Of a stretch of DNA of 64,000 bases, positions 26,254 through 34,483 are shown piece after piece. The notes beneath the pieces are model-generated. The model had not been told where the DNA came from. It did not search any database and was given only the letters and a program-made list of their open reading frames with translations. The position numbers and the translations under genes are program-made. How positions within the stretch are numbered: position 1 is the first letter of the stretch; every line of letters begins with the position of its first letter. Source of the DNA: Pseudomonas moraviensis (GTDB taxonomy: Bacteria > Pseudomonadota > Gammaproteobacteria > Pseudomonadales > Pseudomonadaceae). Location: assembly GCF_900105805.1 (NCBI RefSeq), contig NZ_LT629788.1:5440501-5504500 (forward strand), written 5' to 3'.

Positions 26254-27086
26254 TAGTTGTCCTTGGAAGCTTGAATCTCGACAGGCGTGTCGGGGTGGTT
26301 GCCCCATTCGCCCCAGGAACCGGCGTAGCCCTTGACCCGCGGATAACCGAGGGATTTGGCCACCAGATAAGTGAAGCCCGACCGGTGATGGGTCTGGCAG
26401 TGGGTAATGATTTCCTTGTCCTTGGTGATCCCGAGGTTTTCGAGGATCTGCGGCATGTCGGTGCGAATGCGCAGCTGGCGTGCCTGATCCATGCCGGCAG
26501 TCCATTCGAAATTGACCGCGCCGGGGATGTGGCCGCCCTTGGCGGCGAGGACTTTCTCGCCGGAATATTCCAGCGGCCCGCGCGCATCCCAGATCGCCAG
26601 ATCGGCGGCGCCGAGACGGCTTTGCAGGTATTCGCGGGTGGCGGTCGGTTCGTCGTGCAGGGTCAGCGAGACCGGGCCGCCGACGGCCGAGGGCACCTGG
26701 ATCGACATCGGCATGCCGGCCGCCAGCCAGGCCGGCAGGCCACCGTCTATATAGTGGTACTTGTCGTGGCCAATGACGTCGAGCAACCAGATGAAGCGCC
26801 CGGCCCAACCGCCGCCTTCATCGTCATACACCACGTAGACCGCGTCTTTGCGATGGCCAAGCTCACCGAACAACGCTTGCAGATCGGCTTTTGCCGGCAT
26901 CAGCCCGGGCGCTGGTGGCTGGCCGAGCTGAGTGCGCTTCGGGTCGACAAAACGTGCGCCGGGCAAGTGACCTTCGGCATACCGGGCAGGGCTGGTCAGG
27001 TCCACCAGAATCAGTTCCGGGGACTCCAGGCGCGGCAGCAGGTCGCTCGGCTCGATGACGAGCGGCAAGCCAGAGAAGTCAGACAT
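26253..27086 (-). CDS. rhdA: Thiosulfate sulfurtransferase (rhodanese)
   Basis: A 277-residue two-domain rhodanese. The N-terminal domain lacks catalysis; the C-terminal domain holds the active loop THCQTHHRSG with Cys230, the same number and loop (CQTHHR) as in Azotobacter vinelandii RhdA. It transfers sulfane sulfur from thiosulfate to cyanide or other thiophiles. The start at 27086 (MSDFSGLPLVIEPSDLLPR) matches Pseudomonas homologues. The stop is coupled to psd. Confidence 0.95.
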   Translation of the reverse strand: MSDFSGLPLVIEPSDLLPRLESPELILVDLTSPARYAEGHLPGARFVDPKRTQLGQPPAPGLMPAKADLQALFGELGHRKDAVYVVYDDEGGGWAGRFIWLLDVIGHDKYHYIDGGLPAWLAAGMPMSIQVPSAVGGPVSLTLHDEPTATREYLQSRLGAADLAIWDARGPLEYSGEKVLAAKGGHIPGAVNFEWTAGMDQARQLRIRTDMPQILENLGITKDKEIITHCQTHHRSGFTYLVAKSLGYPRVKGYAGSWGEWGNHPDTPVEIQASKDN

Positions 27087-27128
27087 GTGAGGTCTCCAGA
27101 GCACAAAGGGGAGGATTGTAGCGCAGGC

Positions 27129-28667
27129 TCATTGGCCACGGCTGCTAAAGCTTTGCAGGGCTTTTTCTATGCACTGCGCGGTTTTGCCGAAGGCTTGCAC
27201 GGTGATGTCGGCAAACGGGCCGCCGCCCTGATCGGCGACGACGATCATGATCACCCGGCCGTTGTTGACCAATGAACGCAGGAACAGATGCTCGCCGCGA
27301 AACAGCGTGCGCAGCCCCGGGGGTAACAAGGCGGAGAACTGAGCGTTGTTCTCCGGAGTGATTCGCACCTGTGCCTGCTGGGCGAGCAGACGCTGCAGGA
27401 CTTTGCTTTGGCTGACGGCAAAACTCAGCGCTGCCGCGTCCTTCGGCAGGCCAGCGGTTTGCTGCACGCGAAGGGTCGAGTGGGTGCGGTCAGCCATCAG
27501 AATCATCACCCGGCGCATGCCGCTGGCCACCAGTGCCTCGCGGGCAGCGACGGTCAGGCTCATCGCGTTGGTGAAGCGGCTGGGCTCGGCGAGCAGCTCG
27601 GCGCATTGCCGACGCCATTGGCCCAGATCTTCCGAATTGGGTGCTGCTGCCGGGAGCATGCCGGCAGGCAAGCGACGGCTGCCCCACGGCCAGATCAGCG
27701 AAACTGCCGGGTGCCACAGATCGGGCATTGCATGCTGGCGTGCGCTGTTCGCCGCTTGCTGGTGCAACTGCTGCTGCACTTCGTCCATCGAGATTTGCAG
27801 GTACAGGCTGGTCAGGTACTGCCAGCGTTTGCTGTGCGGACTGTCCCAGGCCTGTTGCGCCGACAGCGCCAGGCCGTTGGCCAGCAGCACGGTATTCGCC
27901 GGTTGGTTGAGCCAGCGCCGTAGCGTCGGGTCATCGTCGAGGCGGTTCTGCTGGCGCAGCGGGTGTTCGCTGTCACGGGCGATGCGCAGCACTTTGACCA
28001 GTTCGCGTTGTTCGCTGAGCAGCAATTTGTAGCCTTGCTCGACCCAGATCGGCAGGTGCCAGGCATGCACCAGTGCCTCGGCAATTTTCAACAGGCGCAC
28101 GCCGAACAACTGTTTTTCAACCACACGTGCCGATTCGCCCTTGTGGATCACCCGCAATTCCCACTCTTCGAGCAACTGGGGATAGGTCAGCGCCAACGGC
28201 CACAGCGGCGAGAGGAACAACAGGCTGCCCCAATGAATGTCCTGCCACAGCCGTGCCAGGCGACTGGCGAAAAAACCGTTGGCCTGTTGCGTCGCATGCT
28301 GGCTGATCAACTGCAACTGGCGCAGGGCCTTGGGGATCTGCATGTGCGCTTCGGCGGGCAGGCGCGCGAGCAGTTCTTCGGTACGGGCCAGGCCCAGGCG
28401 ATTGATTGCCACCTCAAGATTTTCCGCCGGCGCAGCCATCGTGCCGTGGGTGTGACGATTCGCCTCACGGATGATGCTCAAGGCCAGCGCCGGGCTGTCC
28501 TGCATCAGGTCGGCGATATCGCGCAGCGAGCTGCGGTTGTCGCGGATTGCCCGGCAGACTTTGTCGTGAGCCTCTTGCGGCACGGGCAGGCGGACGCTGT
28601 CGAGCAGCTTGACCCACGCCTGGAGGGTAGTCGGTTTTACCGATGGAATGTTCGTTTCATTAGCCAT
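27129..28667 (-). CDS. HDOD domain protein
   Basis: A 512-residue cytoplasmic protein with an N-terminal HDOD region (residues about 20-240; DIADLMQDSPALALSIIREA, LEVAINRLGLARTEELLARL) and a C-terminal GAF-like half (residues about 350-510; MRRVMILMADRTHSTLRVQQ). HDOD proteins lack the HD catalytic residues and act in signalling, often for motility or c-di-GMP pathways. It lies just before the divergent motAB and ends 43 nt from rhdA. In P. aeruginosa the same place holds an HDOD gene. The specific partner is unknown. Confidence 0.87.
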   Translation of the reverse strand: MANETNIPSVKPTTLQAWVKLLDSVRLPVPQEAHDKVCRAIRDNRSSLRDIADLMQDSPALALSIIREANRHTHGTMAAPAENLEVAINRLGLARTEELLARLPAEAHMQIPKALRQLQLISQHATQQANGFFASRLARLWQDIHWGSLLFLSPLWPLALTYPQLLEEWELRVIHKGESARVVEKQLFGVRLLKIAEALVHAWHLPIWVEQGYKLLLSEQRELVKVLRIARDSEHPLRQQNRLDDDPTLRRWLNQPANTVLLANGLALSAQQAWDSPHSKRWQYLTSLYLQISMDEVQQQLHQQAANSARQHAMPDLWHPAVSLIWPWGSRRLPAGMLPAAAPNSEDLGQWRRQCAELLAEPSRFTNAMSLTVAAREALVASGMRRVMILMADRTHSTLRVQQTAGLPKDAAALSFAVSQSKVLQRLLAQQAQVRITPENNAQFSALLPPGLRTLFRGEHLFLRSLVNNGRVIMIVVADQGGGPFADITVQAFGKTAQCIEKALQSFSSRGQ

Positions 28668-28833
28668 GTCTGGACGAGATCTTCACTGACTGTAGACGCG
28701 CCCGGCATGGGCTAAATTGGCTTTTCGCCTGAACTGGCTATAGTCTGGCGCAGTTTTGCCGATAAGTAGAAGAAGAGATTTTTTAACTTCCGAATATGAC
28801 CTTGAACCCGACTTAAACAAGTACCTTCTACCT

Positions 28834-29685
28834 ATGGCTAAAATTATCGGCATCATCGTCGTATTCGCGAGCGTGCTCGGCGGATACGTGCTCTCCCACG
28901 GCAAGATTGCCGCCCTGATCCAGCCCTTCGAGGTGATGATCATCGGCGGTGCGGCCCTCGGCGCTTTCCTCCAGGCCAACCCCGGTTACATGACGATGCA
29001 CGTGCTCAAGAAATCCCTGAGCATGTTCGGTTCGCGCTTCACCCACACCTTCTACCTGGAAGTGCTCGGGCTGATCTACGAGATCCTCAACAAGAGCCGC
29101 CGCGAAGGCATGATGGCTATCGAGGGCGACATCGAAGATGCCGCCGCGAGCCCGATCTTCGCCAAGTACCCTGCCGTGCTCAAGGATGAACGCATGACCG
29201 CGTTCGTCTGCGATTACCTGCGCATCATGTCCTCCGGCAACATGGCCCCGCATGAACTGGAAGGCCTGTTCGACATGGAGCTGTACAGCCTCAAGGAAGA
29301 CCTCGAACACCCATCGCACGCGGTCAACGGCATCGCCGACGGCATGCCCGGTTTCGGTATCGTCGCGGCGGTACTCGGTATTGTGGTGACCATGGCCTCG
29401 CTGGGCGAGGGCGACCAGGCGTCGATCGGTCTGCACGTGGGTGCGGCACTGGTCGGTACCTTCTTCGGTATTCTCGCGGCGTACGGTTTCTTCGGCCCGC
29501 TGGCGCATTCCCTGGCCCACGATGCCAAGGAAGAGCTGAACGTCTACGAAGCCATCAAGGCCTCGCTGGTGGCTTCGGCATCCGGCATGCCGCCGTCGCT
29601 GGCGGTCGAGTTCGGCCGCAAGGTTCTGTACCCGGCGCACCGTCCAAGCTTTGCCGAGCTGGAACAAGCGGTTCGCGGTCGTTAA
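28834..29685 (+). CDS. motA: Flagellar motor stator protein MotA
   Basis: A 283-residue inner-membrane stator subunit of the proton-driven flagellar motor. The ATG at 28834 (MAKIIGIIVVFASVLGGYVL) is preferred over one 78 nt upstream since it begins at the first membrane helix. Four helices are visible, with the charged cytoplasmic loop (ILNKSRREGMM, KYPAVLKDERMTAFVCDYLR) that touches FliG, and the conserved GIVAAVLGIVVTM and AALVGTFFGILAAYG helices. It precedes motB by 3 nt. Confidence 0.97.
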   Translation: MAKIIGIIVVFASVLGGYVLSHGKIAALIQPFEVMIIGGAALGAFLQANPGYMTMHVLKKSLSMFGSRFTHTFYLEVLGLIYEILNKSRREGMMAIEGDIEDAAASPIFAKYPAVLKDERMTAFVCDYLRIMSSGNMAPHELEGLFDMELYSLKEDLEHPSHAVNGIADGMPGFGIVAAVLGIVVTMASLGEGDQASIGLHVGAALVGTFFGILAAYGFFGPLAHSLAHDAKEELNVYEAIKASLVASASGMPPSLAVEFGRKVLYPAHRPSFAELEQAVRGR

Positions 29686-29688
29686 GTT

Positions 29689-30729
29689 ATGGAAAATAAT
29701 CAGCCGATCATCGTCAAGCGCGTCAAGCGCATTGCCGCCGGGCACCACGGCGGGGCGTGGAAAATCGCCTTTGCCGACTTTGCCACGGCGATGATGGCAT
29801 TCTTTCTGGTGCTGTGGCTGCTGTCCACCGCCACGCCGGAACAGAAGATCGCCATCGCCGGTTATTTCAAGGACCCGGTCGGCTTCTCCGAAAGCGGCAC
29901 GCCGTACATCATCGATCTCGGTGGCACGCCGACCCTGGCGCCGGAAAATACCCTCAACCCGGAAGTGAAGTCGCAGCCGCAGCCTGACAAGGTCACGGTC
30001 GACACCGAACAGGTGGAAGGCATGGCCGAACAGGTCGAGAAGGAGCGTCTCGAGCTGCTGCTGCAAGAACTGCAGAACAAGGTCGACGAGAACCCGCAAC
30101 TGCAGAAATTCAAGGATCAGATCCTCTTCGAAATCACGCCGAACGGCTTGCGCATCCAGATCATGGACGCTGAGAACCGGCCGATGTTCGACTCCGGTTC
30201 CGCGCGCCTGAAACCGTACTTCGAAGACATCCTGCTGGCCATGGCCGACACCATCAAAGCGGTGCCGAACAAGATCAGCATCAGTGGCCACACCGACGCC
30301 AAGCCATACATCGGCACTGGCGATTACGGCAACTGGGAACTCTCGGCCAACCGTGCCAACGCGGCTCGTCGTGCCTTGGTCGCCGGCAGCTATCCGGATG
30401 CGCAAGTGGCGCGTGTGGTGGGTTATGCCTCGTCGGCATTGTTCGACCGGGAAAACCCGTTCAACCCGGTGAACCGCCGGATCGACATTGTCGTGCTGAC
30501 CAAAAAAGCCCAGGCGGCGATTGAAGGTGCGCAGGGTCCTGAGGCGGCGAAACCGGCGGATCAGGGGCAGAACGGTGCTGCTCCGGCAGCCCCGGTTGAT
30601 CCGAACGCATTGCCGGCGGACAAGCAGCCAGTGCCGGCTCACGAGTTGCGCGAACGCTTGAATCTGTTCGATGACGCCGCGCCGAAGCCGGCTGAGCCGG
30701 GTGGGGCTGCGCCAGCGCCGAAGCAATGA
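29689..30729 (+). CDS. motB: Flagellar motor stator protein MotB
   Basis: A 346-residue stator subunit. The single N-terminal helix contains the proton-carrying aspartate D30 in IAFADFATAMMAFFLVLWLL. The C-terminal OmpA-like peptidoglycan-binding domain includes ISGHTDAKPY and NWELSANRANAARRAL, with NRRIDIVVL at its end. A proline/alanine-rich tail of about 75 residues follows. It starts 3 nt after motA. Confidence 0.97.
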   Translation: MENNQPIIVKRVKRIAAGHHGGAWKIAFADFATAMMAFFLVLWLLSTATPEQKIAIAGYFKDPVGFSESGTPYIIDLGGTPTLAPENTLNPEVKSQPQPDKVTVDTEQVEGMAEQVEKERLELLLQELQNKVDENPQLQKFKDQILFEITPNGLRIQIMDAENRPMFDSGSARLKPYFEDILLAMADTIKAVPNKISISGHTDAKPYIGTGDYGNWELSANRANAARRALVAGSYPDAQVARVVGYASSALFDRENPFNPVNRRIDIVVLTKKAQAAIEGAQGPEAAKPADQGQNGAAPAAPVDPNALPADKQPVPAHELRERLNLFDDAAPKPAEPGGAAPAPKQ

Positions 30730-30734
30730 TTGAA

Positions 30735-30764
30735 AAAGAAACCGACAGTGATGTCGGTTTTTTT
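30735..30764 (+). terminator. Rho-independent terminator after motB
   Basis: AAACCGACAGTGATGTCGGTTTTTTTG: stem AACCGACA/TGTCGGTT with a T-run, 6 nt downstream of motB. Confidence 0.92.
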
Positions 30765-30805
30765 GGGCTGATTTTCGGCTTTGTATTTGGTGCGTTGCCA
30801 AGAGC

Positions 30806-30973
30806 AACCCCCTCACCCCAGCCCTCTCCCCCAAACGGGCGAGGGGGAAAGGGAGCCGATTTGTGTGCTTTTCGAATGCGAGTTCGACTCAGTATTTCAG
30901 GTCGGCGTACTTGGAACATTCACCTCGGTCAGTCCCCTCTCCCTCCGGGAGAGGGTTAGGGTGAGGGGCTTTT
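30806..30973. repeat. Long inverted-repeat element, copy 3 of 3
   Basis: About 168 bp, ends CCCCTCACCCCAGCCCTCTC and GAGAGGGTTAGGGTGAGGGG. Inner sequence is more diverged than in copies 1 and 2 but keeps CGGTCAGTCCCCTCTCCCTC. It lies at the boundary between the motAB transcription unit and the accessory caspase-TIR operon. Confidence 0.87.
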
Positions 30974-30989
30974 CAGACGTGACGGCGTT

Positions 30990-31475
30990 CTAGAACCCAC
31001 GACGAATCCGATTCTTCAACTGTTCATGAAACATCTCTGCATCGCGCTTGTAGGCCCCTTTCACCGACTCGCTGATCGAGTCCAGCGTCATCGAGCGCTG
31101 GTTCGACACCTCATCCCGATACGCCTCGATAAAGAAATCCAGATCGCTGGCCGTGCTCAGCTTCGGCCACTTGTCCAGATAGATCGGCAGCTCCGCCGGC
31201 CCGGTCTTGAACGTACAGATCCGCCGGTTGCTGATCGTGGCCTCGCCAATCTCAAACGGCACCCACCACGACAGCGCTGTCCTCTCCGACACCACCGCCA
31301 GCAAATGCGTGCATTCGGTGATGTTGCGGGTGATGACCTCGGTGATGTCGTCGGTGGTCTGCGATTCCGGATCGAGCACGTCCAGGTAAGTCCTGATCTT
31401 CGCCTGAGTCAGGCGGGTGTTGATGGCAATCGCATGAGCGCGATCCATATGGCGGTAGCTGATAAAGACGGGCAT
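30990..31475 (-). CDS. thsB: TIR-domain protein, candidate type IV Thoeris ThsB
   Basis: A 161-residue TIR protein. The N-terminal box is VFISYRHMDRAHA and the presumed NADase glutamate is E75 in SWWVPFEIGEA, the position used by ThsB-like TIRs. The last 60 residues are helical (FFIEAYRDEVSN, DAEMFHEQLKNRIRR). The start overlaps the caspase stop by one base (TGATG), so the two are made together. TIR-caspase pairs are known as type IV Thoeris, where the TIR senses phage and makes the signal N7-cADPR that activates the caspase-like partner. Identification rests on architecture and motifs; activity is inferred. Confidence 0.82.
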   Translation of the reverse strand: MPVFISYRHMDRAHAIAINTRLTQAKIRTYLDVLDPESQTTDDITEVITRNITECTHLLAVVSERTALSWWVPFEIGEATISNRRICTFKTGPAELPIYLDKWPKLSTASDLDFFIEAYRDEVSNQRSMTLDSISESVKGAYKRDAEMFHEQLKNRIRRGF

Positions 31476-32434
31476 CAGAAGTGTCCTTTGAGGGCGAGTT
31501 CGCGGTAATAAGCGCCGAGTGCCGTCAGGCGGCAGCCGGTCGAGTGAATCGCGGCGTAATACATGTGCTCGGCGTCGACCGGTTCGATCAGGCTGTGGCG
31601 GTTGCACTTCTGCAACCGGGCGAAGACCTCGCCATGCTCGGGCAGGAACGCCTTTTCAGTCGGCTCATAGCTGGGATCGAGCGGGAACACCGATTCGGCC
31701 TCGGCGAACCAGTCCGGCAATTTGCGCAGGATGTCCTTGGGGATCAGCGGCGAGACTTCGCGCAGGGAAATGAACTGCGACACATTGGTCTTGAACACCG
31801 GACGCTGTTCCCAGGCGCCGAGGGCGTTGTCCACGAAGGAATACAGGCTGCCGGGGGTGATCTTGCCGAGGATGTTCGCCGCGCCGCCATGCAGCGCTTG
31901 CAGGAGCAGGCCGGTGAATACACCATGCTGCGCGCCCTCCATGGCCGGCTCGGTTTTTTTGCAAGCGGTGAGAATGCTCATGCCTTCGCCGACCATGCTG
32001 CTCTCGCTGCGCAAGGCGCGCACTTCGCCGGCCGAGCCGCTCTGGCAGCAGTCGAGGATGATCACTTTGTTTTTGATCCGCGTGGCTTTGTCCGCCCAGT
32101 TGAGAATGTCGCTGATGCGGATGCCGTCCTTGGGGGTACGGTAATCCTGGGGGATCAGCATGCCTTCATCGCTGTCGGCGTCGAAATCACCATGGCCGGC
32201 GAAGTACAGCAGAGCGACGTTGCTGTCGCCGGAAAACAACTCGCGGATCTGGTCCTCGATTTTCTCCCGGCTCAGATAATCCTCAGCGGACGTCAACACG
32301 ACATTCTTGAAATTGGGGTCGCCATTGGCGTTGGTTTTGAGTACCGACGCCATGGCCATGGCGTCGTTGCAACAGCCGCTCAACCCGCAAATATGCGCAT
32401 AGTCATTGATGCCGATAAACAGTGCCTTGCGCAT
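31475..32434 (-). CDS. thsA: Caspase-like protease, candidate type IV Thoeris effector
   Basis: A 319-residue peptidase of the C14 caspase family. It starts MRKALFIGINDY, the typical first strand. The catalytic dyad is seen as H81 in LLYFAGHGDFD and C130 in IILDCCQSGSAGE. The protease fold fills roughly residues 1-215; the C-terminal 100 residues (DPSYEPTEKAFL, YYAAIHSTGC) are a less familiar domain that could bind the TIR-made signal. In type IV Thoeris the activated protease degrades cell proteins and stops phage growth. No ribosome binding site precedes the ATG; translation may be coupled to the short ORF ending 2 nt before it. Confidence 0.84.
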   Translation of the reverse strand: MRKALFIGINDYAHICGLSGCCNDAMAMASVLKTNANGDPNFKNVVLTSAEDYLSREKIEDQIRELFSGDSNVALLYFAGHGDFDADSDEGMLIPQDYRTPKDGIRISDILNWADKATRIKNKVIILDCCQSGSAGEVRALRSESSMVGEGMSILTACKKTEPAMEGAQHGVFTGLLLQALHGGAANILGKITPGSLYSFVDNALGAWEQRPVFKTNVSQFISLREVSPLIPKDILRKLPDWFAEAESVFPLDPSYEPTEKAFLPEHGEVFARLQKCNRHSLIEPVDAEHMYYAAIHSTGCRLTALGAYYRELALKGHF

Positions 32435-32747
32435 GGTTACAGCACCGTGTGCAGGCTGTTCGCGCTGACGATTCTGTGGGGATTGCACACGTGGGCGATG
32501 CGAGACGATTGGCTGATGAATGAATGACAGCTTTGCATTGGATTCCTCTTGGATCGCAGTAAGCGAAGGAGGAAACGAATGTAGACCGCTGGTAAAGACC
32601 TACAAGGTCCGCGCGGCAAAACAGAAAGGTCCTGCAGGCAGGCGCGCAAAAGCCTACAGACAGGGCTGATGTTTAAAAAGGGCGTGATTGTGTCAGATGC
32701 GATCCGACAGCCGGCGGCCCATGGCGCAGGGCTGCCGGCGCGGCTGT
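32435..32747 (-). other. Region between rsgA and the caspase-TIR operon
   Basis: This 313 nt stretch, read leftward, holds the end of rsgA transcription, the probable promoter of the caspase-TIR operon and the 33-codon leader ORF. A GC-rich imperfect inverted repeat follows rsgA directly (ACAGCCG ... CGGCTGT). A small dyad GACCTACAAGGTC at 32597-32609 lies about 60 nt before the leader ORF. I cannot assign -10/-35 boxes with confidence. Confidence 0.5.
32437..32538 (-). CDS. Candidate 33-residue leader ORF before the caspase gene
   Basis: An ATG with the strong upstream signal AAGAGGAATCC opens a 33-codon frame (MQSCHSFISQSSRIAHVCNP..., ending LHTVL) whose TAA lies 2 nt before the caspase ATG. 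The caspase gene has no ribosome binding site of its own, so ribosomes finishing this peptide may re-initiate there. The peptide has no recognised domain and includes two cysteines and three histidines. It could be a translational-coupling leader or a small functional protein; chance cannot be excluded. Confidence 0.45.
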   Translation of the reverse strand: MQSCHSFISQSSRIAHVCNPHRIVSANSLHTVL

Positions 32748-33779
32748 TTAATAGCCGTTTTCAGGCAGGCTGGCGATGATCGAGCGGTAGCTGTTCATGC
32801 GCTGCTGCTGGATGCGGCCGTCTTCGAGCGCCTTGAGCAGCGCGCAACCCGGTTCGCGGTCGTGCTTGCAGTCGCGGAAGCGGCAGGTGCCGAGCAGGTC
32901 GTCGAACTCGATGAAACCGGCTTCGACATCGGCGCGGCTGACGTGGCCGAGACCGAATTCGCGGATGCCCGGGGAGTCGATCAGTTCGCCGCCGCCGGGG
33001 AAGTGGAACAGACGCGCGGTGGTGGTGGTGTGCGTGCCCTGTCCGGACAGCTCGGACAACGGCCCGACACGGGTTTCGACTTCCGGCAGCAGGCTGTTGA
33101 CCAGCGACGACTTGCCGACGCCGGACTGGCCGACGAATACGCTGATGCGCCCGTCGAGCTGCTTTTGCAGCTGTTCCATGCCGTCGCCGTGGTGCGCCGA
33201 AACTTCCAGCACCGGGTAACCCAGCGTGCGATACACCGCCAGCAACGCGTTGAGCGCCGGGGCGTTCTGCTCGTCGATCAGATCGAATTTGTTCAGCAGC
33301 AGAAGCGGGCGGATGCCGGCATGTTCGGCGGCAACCAGATAGCGGTCGATCAGGTTGGCGTGGGGCTCGGGCAGCGGCGCGAAAACGATGACGATCATGT
33401 CGACGTTGGCGGCAACCGGCTTGAGCTGACCACGGCTGTCCGGGCGGCACAGTTCAGTGCTGCGCGGTAGTTGCGCGACGATCACACCGATGCCTTGGTT
33501 ACCGGCGCGCCAGACGACTTTGTCGCCAGTCACCAGCGCCGGCAGGTTGGCGCGCAAGTGACAGCGGAACACTTGACCGGCGAGTTCGCCGTCAACGGCC
33601 TCGACTTCGACCTGTACACCGAAGTGAGCGATCACCAGGCCGTGTTGCTCAGGGCCGAGGTCACCGCCCTCGAGGGCTTCGACCACCGAGGACTCGCGTT
33701 TGGCGGCGCGTGCGGCGCGCTCGCCCTGAATCTTTTCGATGCGCCAGTTTTGACGACGATTGAGTTGGCGTTTGGCCAT
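32748..33779 (-). CDS. rsgA: Small ribosomal subunit biogenesis GTPase RsgA
   Basis: A 343-residue circularly permuted GTPase that checks late 30S maturation. The OB domain lies at residues about 50-110, then the permuted G motifs with NKFDLID (G4) before VFVGQSGVGKSSLVNSLLP (G1) and DSPGIREFGL (G3). The C-terminal zinc knuckle is CRFRDCKHDREPGC. A basic N-terminus (MAKRQLNRRQNWRIEK) is typical. Divergent from orn, as in many Gammaproteobacteria. Confidence 0.97.
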   Translation of the reverse strand: MAKRQLNRRQNWRIEKIQGERAARAAKRESSVVEALEGGDLGPEQHGLVIAHFGVQVEVEAVDGELAGQVFRCHLRANLPALVTGDKVVWRAGNQGIGVIVAQLPRSTELCRPDSRGQLKPVAANVDMIVIVFAPLPEPHANLIDRYLVAAEHAGIRPLLLLNKFDLIDEQNAPALNALLAVYRTLGYPVLEVSAHHGDGMEQLQKQLDGRISVFVGQSGVGKSSLVNSLLPEVETRVGPLSELSGQGTHTTTTARLFHFPGGGELIDSPGIREFGLGHVSRADVEAGFIEFDDLLGTCRFRDCKHDREPGCALLKALEDGRIQQQRMNSYRSIIASLPENGY

Positions 33780-33886
33780 GGGTGTTCCGTCTGAAGAATG
33801 CAGCGATTAGGTAAAACGGCCGCGAGTTTAGCACGCCCGGCCACCGGCCTAGGCTAAACTGCGCAGCATTGCCTAGGAGCCCGAAT

Positions 33887-34429
33887 ATGCAAAACCCGCA
33901 GAACCTGATCTGGATCGACCTGGAGATGACCGGTCTGGACCCGGACAACGACGTGATCATCGAAATGGCTACCATCGTCACCGACAGTGAGCTGAACACA
34001 TTGGCTGAAGGTCCGGTAATCGCCATCCATCACAGCGACGAAGTCCTTGCGCGCATGGATGAGTGGAACACCCGCACTCACGGCAACTCCGGCCTGACCC
34101 AGCGTGTGCGCGAGAGCCGCATCAGCATGGCCGAGGCCGAAGCCGAAACCATCGCCTTCCTGGAACAATGGGTGCCGAAGGGCAAGTCGCCGATCTGCGG
34201 AAACAGCATCTGCCAGGACCGTCGTTTCCTTTACACCCACATGAAGGCGCTGGAAAGCTACTTCCACTATCGCAACCTCGACGTTTCCACACTCAAGGAA
34301 CTGGCCGCGCGCTGGGCGCCGGACGTGCGTGACAGCTTCAAGAAGGGCAGCACGCACCTGGCGCTGGACGACATTCGCGAATCCATCGCCGAGTTGCAGC
34401 ATTACCGTAAGCATTTCATCAAGTTCTGA
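33887..34429 (+). CDS. orn: Oligoribonuclease
   Basis: A 180-residue DEDD-family 3'-5' exonuclease that finishes degradation of very short RNAs and of pGpG from c-di-GMP turnover. The DEDDh motifs appear as WIDLEMTGLD, NSICQDRRFL and HLALDDIRESI. The start at 33887 has AGGAGC 7 nt upstream. It is divergent from rsgA. In P. aeruginosa queG follows orn; here an 11 kb accessory island follows. Confidence 0.97.
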   Translation: MQNPQNLIWIDLEMTGLDPDNDVIIEMATIVTDSELNTLAEGPVIAIHHSDEVLARMDEWNTRTHGNSGLTQRVRESRISMAEAEAETIAFLEQWVPKGKSPICGNSICQDRRFLYTHMKALESYFHYRNLDVSTLKELAARWAPDVRDSFKKGSTHLALDDIRESIAELQHYRKHFIKF

Positions 34430-34437
34430 TGGTGTTG

Positions 34438-34466
34438 TGCAGGAGCTGCCACAGGTGGCTCCTGTG
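34438..34466 (+). terminator. Stem-loop downstream of orn
   Basis: GCAGGAGCTGCCACAGGTGG with CTCCTGTG can fold into an imperfect hairpin (CAGGAG/CTCCTG with GCCAC/GTGGC inside). It may end orn transcription; no U-tract follows. Confidence 0.45.
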
Positions 34467-34483
34467 CCTCGGACCAGCGCCGG

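Noticed and set aside
28828..30834. A 668-codon minus-strand frame opposite motA and motB
   Set aside because: A shadow of motAB caused by codon bias; no ribosome binding site or family resemblance.
32435..32488. GTG at 32488 as an earlier caspase start
   Set aside because: No ribosome binding site, and the 18 extra residues do not resemble the conserved MRKALFIGIND beginning of the family.
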